Shown here piece by piece: positions 25,776-30,545 of a stretch of 32,348 bases of DNA. Origin of the DNA: Aphodosoma sp045658305 (GTDB lineage Bacteria; Bacteroidota; Bacteroidia; Bacteroidales; Paludibacteraceae); assembly GCA_045658305.1 (NCBI GenBank), contig JAZOUT010000144.1, forward strand, positions 1 through 32,348. Direction: 5' to 3'. The translations under genes and the position numbers were made by a program. Under the pieces are notes generated by a model. It did no database searches. It was not told the DNA's origin and saw nothing but the letters and a program-made list of their open reading frames with translations. The number at the start of each line of letters is the position of its first letter. Within the stretch, counting starts at the first letter, position 1.

Positions 25776-25783
25776 CAAACGTA
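25776..25783 (-). promoter_or_regulatory. Possible -7 element (TACGTTTG on minus strand)
   Basis: It matches TAnnTTTG on the minus strand and would drive a leader of about 290 nt into the 105-aa gene. No -33 box is seen at normal spacing. Confidence 0.35.
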
Positions 25784-25808
25784 AGAGATTTAATATATTA
25801 AGTCTTCT

Positions 25809-26210
25809 TTAAGAGATTGGCTGTTTGTCTTTGAAACAGTCGGGGTTTAATACTTTATAATAACGGTATGGTGCAAATTTTAATCCGTCTAAAATGCCTT
25901 CTAAAAAGAAATATGAGACTTCTAATAAGCTGACATATTCTGATGCTCTGTCGGAATGACGACGCACCAATACATGATATTCAAGTGCCTTATGATATAA
26001 AGGTTTCCCTTTTTTATTGTTTGGGACAATATTAAATACTGTGACGTAATAGTCTTCACCAAGTGAGTACCATTGGTCATTACATTTTAACTACAAGTCT
26101 GGATTGTTGATTATGTAGGACATACAAGAGCCAGAACCATTGCATTTTTCTACTAATTTGTTTAATTTCTTAAGTTGTCGTTTAGACAACAATTTTGTTA
26201 AATTAGTCAT
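25809..26210 (-). pseudogene. Small unknown gene with one in-frame TAG (pseudogene or amber codon read as sense)
   Basis: From ATG 26210 the frame runs 134 codons to TAA at 25809, with a single stop inside: TAG at codon 40 (26091-26093). Before it: MTNLTKLLSKRQLKKLNKL...NNPDL. After it: LKCNDQWYSLGEDYYVTVFN...YHKALEYHVLVRRHSDRASEYVSLLEVSYFFLEGIL...PDCFKDKQPIS. The 93 codons after the TAG look like a real soluble protein in AT-rich DNA and contain no Met, so restart is unlikely. A promoter and a pseudoknot leader precede the ATG, so the gene appears to be expressed. Function unknown. Either a recent nonsense mutation or TAG decoding would explain it. Confidence 0.6.
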
Positions 26211-26237
26211 AATAATTTTTTTATACATTAATAATTT

Positions 26238-26306
26238 AGGTTCAATAAATCATGTGCTTGAAATAGCACTAAATTACAGAGAATGAACCTTTTTCCTCTG
26301 TAATTT
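26238..26306 (-). promoter_or_regulatory. H-type pseudoknot at the 5' end of the TAG-interrupted gene's mRNA
   Basis: On minus-strand RNA, P1 is an 11-bp perfect stem (26306-26296 with 26281-26271; AAATTACAGAG/CTCTGTAATTT). Its loop contains AGGTTCA (26290-26284), which pairs perfectly over 7 bp with TGAACCT (26244-26238) downstream, forming P2. A small hairpin GTGCT/AGCAC (26269-26254) sits in the connecting loop. P1 starts 5 nt after the -7 box, so the RNA begins with the knot. The ATG is 28 nt further on. A shared topology precedes the gene at 26976. Confidence 0.6.
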
Positions 26307-26310
26307 TATG

Positions 26311-26318
26311 CAAAGATA
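26311..26318 (-). promoter_or_regulatory. -7 element TATCTTTG (minus strand)
   Basis: TATCTTTGCAT on the minus strand. TTG at 26334-26332 is a possible -33 box but leaves only 13 nt. It drives the pseudoknot-leader transcript. Confidence 0.65.
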
Positions 26319-26477
26319 CTACAATATTAGCCAAAAATAAAATTTTTATAATAATTTTTTTTTTTGCATGGTTTAGACTAATATATATGATGTTTTTGAT
26401 GCTGTGATAGCAATAAAAAATGTATTTTACTATATATATGTTAATAAATGTTAAAATATTAGAATACTATAAAAATG

Positions 26478-26508
26478 TTTGTTTTCGGAAGATATTGTTG
26501 TATATTTG
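26478..26508 (+). promoter_or_regulatory. Complete promoter with no gene behind it
   Basis: TTTG (26478-26481), exactly 19 nt, then TATATTTG (26501-26508) matches the canonical Bacteroidetes promoter. Only very short frames follow before a T-rich stop region near 26655. Confidence 0.55.
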
Positions 26509-26513
26509 GGGTG

Positions 26514-26660
26514 TTGCACTAAAAGAGGTAATAAGCCTTTCCCATATATCTCAATCGAATGAGATACATGGTTCGGTGATTGGGTTGATAGTTTTGACAG
26601 GTACGTTTCTATACCTGTATTTAGGTAAAGAGTCAATATTGAGAAAATCTCTTTTTTTCC
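26514..26660 (+). ncRNA. Candidate small RNA, about 145 nt
   Basis: It would start at the 26478-26508 promoter. It contains a 12-bp hairpin (26542-26553 / 26560-26571, one A-C mismatch on this strand), a 7-bp hairpin ACAGGTA/TACCTGT (26597-26618), and a weak end structure AAAGAG...CTCTTT followed by seven T near 26651-26658. No ORF of note begins after the start site. The larger hairpin would be mismatch-free as minus-strand RNA (A-C becomes G-U), so it could instead belong to the 3' region of the minus-strand gene at 26665. Confidence 0.35.
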
Positions 26661-26664
26661 TTCT

Positions 26665-26976
26665 TCAATAAATGTGTTTGACTTTCATTAAATCTGGTAA
26701 AGCTTCAAGGGTGAAGTTTTCTTTAATGTAATCTACACTTTTGTTTAGAAGAACATCATAGAGTTTATAGGTCAGGTCTAAGTCGTAGACCATTAGGAAA
26801 TAGAAGTGACGAGGAGCTATTTTATCCCAATCTATTGGATAGTAGATTGTAACTGTGACGAGCTTGTAGAAGCCGTCTGATGTTAAAGAAACACTGTCGT
26901 AAAGGTCTATTTGACACTGACAGTTGATTACTTCAGATCTAATTTGCGAGATCTGATCGGAAAATAAAATTTTCAT
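26665..26976 (-). CDS. Small protein of unknown function with pseudoknot leader
   Basis: 103 aa, complete, ending in TGA. It starts MKILFSDQISQIRSEVINCQC and continues YDSVSLTSDGFYKLVTVTIYYP, FYFLMVYDLDLTYKLYDVLLNKSVDYIKENFTLEAL. It looks like a soluble alpha/beta protein; no signal peptide or known motif is visible. The C-terminal part (YFLMV...YDVLLNKSVDYI) has a faint resemblance to YHVLV...YVSLLEVSYFFL in the TAG-interrupted gene at 25809, suggesting the two may be distant paralogues. It has a complete promoter (27086-27116) and a structured 5' leader. It is divergent from the winged-helix gene at 27292. Confidence 0.65.
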   Translation of the reverse strand: MKILFSDQISQIRSEVINCQCQIDLYDSVSLTSDGFYKLVTVTIYYPIDWDKIAPRHFYFLMVYDLDLTYKLYDVLLNKSVDYIKENFTLEALPDLMKVKHIY

Positions 26977-27024
26977 AATTTTTATTACTGTTTTTAACGA
27001 GGTGGCATCCTCTTTTTTAATTTA

Positions 27025-27077
27025 AGACTCTGGTTATTAGTACATTACAAAATCAAAGGAGAGTCTGTTGCCTTTGA
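27025..27077 (-). promoter_or_regulatory. H-type pseudoknot at the 5' end of the 103-aa gene's mRNA
   Basis: On minus-strand RNA, P1 is TCAAAGG/CCTTTGA (27077-27071 with 27059-27053, 7 bp perfect). The 4-nt CAAC loop leads straight into AGACTCT (27066-27060), which pairs perfectly with AGAGTCT (27031-27025), forming P2 (7 bp) stacked directly on P1. The connecting loop is 21 nt. P1 starts 9 nt after the -7 box. A small GAGG/CCTC hairpin (27012-26999) follows before the ATG. Confidence 0.6.
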
Positions 27078-27085
27078 ATTTTTTG

Positions 27086-27116
27086 CAAAGATAGTAACAG
27101 TTAGATGAAAAACAAA
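27086..27116 (-). promoter_or_regulatory. Complete promoter of the 103-aa gene
   Basis: Minus strand: TTTG (27116-27113), 19 nt, TATCTTTG (27093-27086), followed by CAAAA. A textbook match. Confidence 0.8.
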
Positions 27117-27124
27117 CCAAATCG

Positions 27125-27156
27125 CTCATTTTCAATATTTTAACATTAAAAATGAG
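27125..27156. promoter_or_regulatory. Inverted repeat between the divergent 103-aa and winged-helix genes
   Basis: CTCATTTT (27125-27132) and AAAATGAG (27149-27156) are perfect 8-bp arms separated by 16 nt, directly upstream of the -33 box of the minus-strand gene. A candidate operator for the adjacent DNA-binding protein. Confidence 0.4.
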
Positions 27157-27253
27157 ATATATTATGTTTTTTATATCGAAAAGTAGAATAACGATTTATT
27201 ATTAGAATTTAACGAATGTTTTATGGAAAAATTAAGACAAAATGGAAAAACGG

Positions 27254-27275
27254 GTTGGGCAGTTTTTAGCCCGAC
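27254..27275 (+). other. GC-rich hairpin just before the winged-helix frame
   Basis: GTTGGGC / GCCCGAC form a 7-bp stem (one G-U) around AGTTTTTA, 13 nt before the in-frame TAG. It may be a leader hairpin that controls the GTG start, or a stimulator of stop-codon readthrough. Confidence 0.4.
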
Positions 27276-27291
27276 ATTAATAGATGCTTAG

Positions 27292-27846
27292 GTGGAAGAG
27301 ATTGATTTAGCATCGGAAAAGAAAGAAGATGGTCAAAGAATTAGCTTGGGACAGAGCTACTTTGACAGTAGAAATGGATTTTTAGAGAGTAATATTGCTT
27401 TGACGAAAGAGGAATTGCTGGAGAAGTATGTTATTCATGACGAATGGTTTACGATTTATGGCTGGATGACTTGCAGACTGAAATTGAGCGGAAATGAGTT
27501 GATGGTATATGCTGTTGTTTATGCTTTTAATGCGAGAGGGGTGGCTCTGAGTGCTTCGCAAGAGTATATTGGAGCAAAGTGTGGTTGTACAAGAAAAGCA
27601 GTGAACAGAGCTATAAAGGCTCTTGTGAAGAAGGGTTTGCTGTTGAAAATCAATGTTCATCCAAAAGGGAATGATGATGTAACATATATTGCATACGTGT
27701 GTAAGAGGGCTGTTGGAGTGCATAGCGGTAATATTGTGTTCGCCAGAGAGAAAGGAGATAGGCATCATAAATGTGAAATCAGAGTATGCATGGTGAAGCA
27801 TAATGATGACAAGAATGACCTATTTGGTGTAGAAATTTTTATTTGA
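27292..27846 (+). CDS. Winged-helix (HTH_36-like) DNA-binding protein, possibly replication-related; N-terminus behind an in-frame TAG
   Basis: 184 aa if it starts at GTG 27292. The core (about residues 48-125: WFTIYGWMTCRLKLSGNELMVYAVVYAFNARG, then SASQEYIGAKCGCTRKAVNRAIKALVKKGLLLKI) is a winged helix like those of phage and plasmid replication-initiation proteins. The codon just before the GTG is TAG. Upstream in the same frame, ATG 27223 opens 22 codons (MEKLRQNGKTGWAVFSPTLIDA), so the native protein may have been 207 residues with TAG at codon 23. After the TAG there is no in-frame ATG until residue 59. No ribosome-binding site or promoter is obvious. A bidirectional terminator follows. 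It suggests a mobile-element remnant. Confidence 0.65.
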   Translation: MEEIDLASEKKEDGQRISLGQSYFDSRNGFLESNIALTKEELLEKYVIHDEWFTIYGWMTCRLKLSGNELMVYAVVYAFNARGVALSASQEYIGAKCGCTRKAVNRAIKALVKKGLLLKINVHPKGNDDVTYIAYVCKRAVGVHSGNIVFAREKGDRHHKCEIRVCMVKHNDDKNDLFGVEIFI

Positions 27847-27873
27847 TGGAAATGGCTAAAAACGTAGCACACG

Positions 27874-27970
27874 AAAAAAATAGATGGGTGTAACCTTGGG
27901 TTACATAATATATTATATAATGTATAATATGTTATATATATATTGTGTAACTAATGGTTACACCCTTTTT
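27874..27970. terminator. Large bidirectional terminator with AT-rich inner palindrome
   Basis: GGGTGTAACC (27886-27895) pairs perfectly with GGTTACACCC (27956-27965), and an inner GTTACA (27900-27905) with TGTAAC (27946-27951) around a TA-rich centre. Five T follow on the plus strand and seven T on the minus strand. It separates the winged-helix gene from the convergent minus-strand transcript starting near 28160. Confidence 0.75.
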
Positions 27971-28011
27971 GTTGTCGTTAGAGTTAGTGGTGATTTTTTT
28001 TTAACAAAATG

Positions 28012-28033
28012 TATGGTGAGGGTATGGTGAGAG
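28012..28033. repeat. 11-bp duplicate TATGGTGAGGG / TATGGTGAGAG
   Basis: Two units with the same 11-nt spacing as the repeats at 1-33 and 16850-16915, but a different unit sequence. Confidence 0.5.
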
Positions 28034-28102
28034 TTGCTGTTTTGGTGGGGAGGGGGGTATGTAAAAACACAGAAGCCTTGCTCACGCAAGACTCCTGCCT
28101 AC

Positions 28103-28123
28103 ATTATCTATAATCTATAATCT
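28103..28123. repeat. Heptamer repeat (ATAATCT)n
   Basis: ATTATCT, ATAATCT, ATAATCT. It lies between the hairpin and the promoter of the minus-strand RNA candidate. Confidence 0.65.
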
Positions 28124-28166
28124 ATGAAAAACTTTGAAAGTTTGTTAATTCTGTTCTTTTACGATG

Positions 28167-28197
28167 CAAAGATACGACATTTTAACCAAATAGACAA
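28167..28197 (-). promoter_or_regulatory. Promoter of the minus-strand RNA candidate
   Basis: Minus strand: TTG (28197-28195), 20 nt, TATCTTTG (28174-28167), followed by CAT. Canonical layout, with no gene downstream. Confidence 0.65.
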
Positions 28198-28363
28198 TAG
28201 AAAATGGAATATTTAACATTAAATTAACATTGTTTTGTTGTATTTTTAACAAATGAGGGTTGTTTTTAACATTGTGGTGGTGTTTTCTTAATTATATTAT
28301 CTATTAGATGAAAGATATTTTAACTAATGTGATGGATTTTTCGTGTTGTTTGTGGCATAATTA

Positions 28364-28394
28364 TTGGTTGTTTGGAAAAAAATCGCTAACTTTG
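28364..28394 (+). promoter_or_regulatory. Promoter of the antiporter-ispG operon
   Basis: TTG (28364-28366), 20 nt, TAACTTTG (28387-28394). Transcription would start about 28401, giving a leader of about 105 nt that includes the nine-G run. Confidence 0.65.
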
Positions 28395-28447
28395 CGGTGG
28401 AAATTTGTGTTTTGGACAGGAAGACAGAAGTACATAATTTTAGGTTA

Positions 28448-28456
28448 GGGGGGGGG
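28448..28456 (+). repeat. Poly(G) tract of nine in the antiporter leader
   Basis: Nine consecutive G, 49 nt upstream of the start codon and downstream of the promoter. Tracts of this length slip during replication in many bacteria and can vary expression. Confidence 0.7.
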
Positions 28457-28505
28457 AGGACTAATGTGTCGTTATTTTTACTATCAAAAAAAAGCATAAT
28501 AAGAC

Positions 28506-30545
28506 ATGAATCATATTGCAGATTTATTGCCTGCGTTTCCGCTGACGGACCCGATAGCTATATTTTTGTTGGTTATCGTGATAATTCTGTGTGCTCCTAT
28601 ATTGAATAGGTTTAAGATTCCTCATATTATTGGGTTGATTTTGGCGGGTACGTTGTTTGGTCCGCATGGGTTGAATATTTTGTCGAACGATGCAAGTTTT
28701 GAGTTGTTTGGCAAGGTGGGTATCCTCTATATCATGTTCCAAGCGGGTTTGGAGATTGACCTTAATACGTTCAAACAGAATAGCACAAAGAGTATTTTGT
28801 TTGGTATATACACGTTTGTACTGCCAATGGCATTTGGTATTATAACGGGTATGTGGCTGTTGGAGATGAATTTCACGCGTGCTACTTTACTTGCGAGTAT
28901 GTATGCCTCACACACGTTGATAGCCTACCCTATTGTGAGCAAAATGGGTATATCGAAAAATCGTGCTGTCAGCATTACCATTGCGGGAACAATCATCACT
29001 GTTACAGCATCTTTGCTTATATTGGCTGTGATAGTTGCGGCTGCACAAGGTGAAATGAATGCAGGTTATTGGACTAAATTTGGGGGTTCGACCCTCGTGT
29101 TCTGTGCAATAGTTTTTGGGGTATTGCCTCGACTGTCTAAATATTTTCTCCGCCGTTTTAATGATAGTGTGGCTCAATATATCTTCGTGATGGTGGTTAT
29201 TTTCTTTGCTTCGCTATTGGCTCAAGCGGCAGGATTGGAGGGTATTCTTGGTGCATTCTTTGCAGGGTTGATACTTAATAGACTGATTCCGAGCGTATCG
29301 CCATTGATGAATAGAATTGAATTTGTGGGTAATGCGATATTTATTCCGTTTTTCTTGTTGAGTATTGGTATGCAAATTGACTTGCGTGCTTTTGTTACAA
29401 GCCTTGAATCGGTGAAAGTGGCAATAGTGATGACCGTAGTTGCTACCGCAACTAAATGGATGGCGGCAAAATTGTCTCAAGTAACTTCGAGATTGAGTTC
29501 GGTTGAAGGCGACTTGATATTTGGATTGAGTAATGGACAAGCGGCTGCAACTTTAGCAGCAGTAATGATTGGTTATAATATAGGTCTGCTTGATGAAAAT
29601 GTGTTGAATGGCACTATTGTGATGATTTTGGTAACATGCACTATTTCGTCAATAGCCACAGAACGTGCTGCCCGCAAGATTGCAATTGAGGAGATACAAC
29701 AAGATGAACAACGTCAGAAACTTGGCACTGAGCGCATACTTATTCCTATTTCAAATCCACAGACAATGCCTCAGTTGCTAGACATCAGTAATTTAGTGAA
29801 ACAACGCAATAATAAAACACTCTTTGCACTGAAAATCAATAATGACCCTGAAGATACTGCAGGCGCAAAATTGATGGAGAGTGCGGCTAAATTGGCTTCG
29901 GCAACCGACAATAAATTGGTGCAAATAATGAAGTGCGACTTAAATATTGCAAATTGTATTATCGACACTGTACAATCAAACAAAATCACCGACCTTATTG
30001 TCGGTATTCACCACAAAGCCAATATAGTAGATACATTCCTCGGAGGTATGATTACTTCGTTGATAAATGGTACATCTAATCAAAACTTAATTATTTATGG
30101 ACCTAAAAAACCTATAAATTCCGTAAAACGATTGGTAGTTGCAGTGCCTCAAATGGCTGAATTAGAAGTAGGTTTTGATGTTTGGTTCGACCGTATCAAA
30201 AATATTGCATCACAATTGAGTATTCCTGTGGTGTTTTATGCGAACAAAAATACAACTATTGCACTTAAAAAACAGTGCGAAATACATTCATCGCTCAATG
30301 TTTCGTTCCGCGAATTGGCATCATGGGAAGACTTCTTGATTATATCAAAACATATCAAACATGGCGACACGTTAATCGTAATTACTGCACGTAAGGCTAC
30401 TCTTTCATACAACAACCTATTCGAGAAAATACCTTATTATCTCAATAAATACTTCACAGACAACAACTTCTTGTTGATATACCCACGCCAAACAGCACCA
30501 GACGGAACAGATAACGATATTTATAATCCACTGAAGATATCATGA
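28506..30545 (+). CDS. CPA2-family cation:proton antiporter (KefB/NapA-like) with Usp-like tail
   Basis: 679 aa. Residues 1 to about 385 are membrane-embedded, about 12 helices, beginning PIAIFLLVIVIILCAPILNRFKIPHIIGLILAGTLFGPHG, the CPA2 start pattern, with EGILGAFFAGLILNRLIP in the middle. The soluble part (about 395-679) has two stretches resembling universal-stress-protein domains (TERILIPISNPQTMPQLLDISN... and VKRLVVAVPQMAELEVGF...) in place of a TrkA-N (RCK) domain. It exchanges Na+ or K+ for protons across the inner membrane; which ion is not evident. It overlaps ispG by 4 nt (ATGA). Codon wobble shifts from G/T-ending in the first half to C/A-ending in the second. Confidence 0.9.
   Translation: MNHIADLLPAFPLTDPIAIFLLVIVIILCAPILNRFKIPHIIGLILAGTLFGPHGLNILSNDASFELFGKVGILYIMFQAGLEIDLNTFKQNSTKSILFGIYTFVLPMAFGIITGMWLLEMNFTRATLLASMYASHTLIAYPIVSKMGISKNRAVSITIAGTIITVTASLLILAVIVAAAQGEMNAGYWTKFGGSTLVFCAIVFGVLPRLSKYFLRRFNDSVAQYIFVMVVIFFASLLAQAAGLEGILGAFFAGLILNRLIPSVSPLMNRIEFVGNAIFIPFFLLSIGMQIDLRAFVTSLESVKVAIVMTVVATATKWMAAKLSQVTSRLSSVEGDLIFGLSNGQAAATLAAVMIGYNIGLLDENVLNGTIVMILVTCTISSIATERAARKIAIEEIQQDEQRQKLGTERILIPISNPQTMPQLLDISNLVKQRNNKTLFALKINNDPEDTAGAKLMESAAKLASATDNKLVQIMKCDLNIANCIIDTVQSNKITDLIVGIHHKANIVDTFLGGMITSLINGTSNQNLIIYGPKKPINSVKRLVVAVPQMAELEVGFDVWFDRIKNIASQLSIPVVFYANKNTTIALKKQCEIHSSLNVSFRELASWEDFLIISKHIKHGDTLIVITARKATLSYNNLFEKIPYYLNKYFTDNNFLLIYPRQTAPDGTDNDIYNPLKIS

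Larger units (their letters stand above)
27971..28162 (-). ncRNA. Candidate minus-strand noncoding RNA with a 13-bp GNRA-capped hairpin
   Basis: It would start about 28160, from a promoter at 28197-28167 and end at the bidirectional terminator (27970-27874). The transcript has no usable ORF (its only early ATG is followed at once by TAG). The main hairpin uses 28098-28086 and 28081-28069 around GTGA, a GNRA tetraloop. As minus-strand RNA all 13 pairs form, three of them G-U; as plus-strand RNA those three are A-C mismatches. This asymmetry is good evidence for the transcribed strand. A second small stem AAACTT/AAGTTT is near the 5' end. No known family recognised. Confidence 0.45.
27971..28505. 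other. Gene-free region: minus-strand RNA candidate, repeats, poly-G tract and antiporter promoter
   Basis: No protein-coding gene. It holds an 11-bp-period duplicate (28012-28033), two G-rich runs (six G at 28052-28057; nine G at 28448-28456), a heptamer repeat (28103-28123), a minus-strand promoter (28167-28197) and the plus-strand promoter of the antiporter gene (28364-28394). Confidence 0.6.

Noticed and set aside
26451..26636. 61-codon minus-strand frame
   Set aside because: Short and covering the hairpins, with no recognisable domain; it lies after the stop of the 103-aa gene.
26420..26671. 83-codon plus-strand frame
   Set aside because: It begins upstream of the promoter found at 26478-26508, has low-complexity hydrophobic content and overlaps hairpins; better explained as noncoding.
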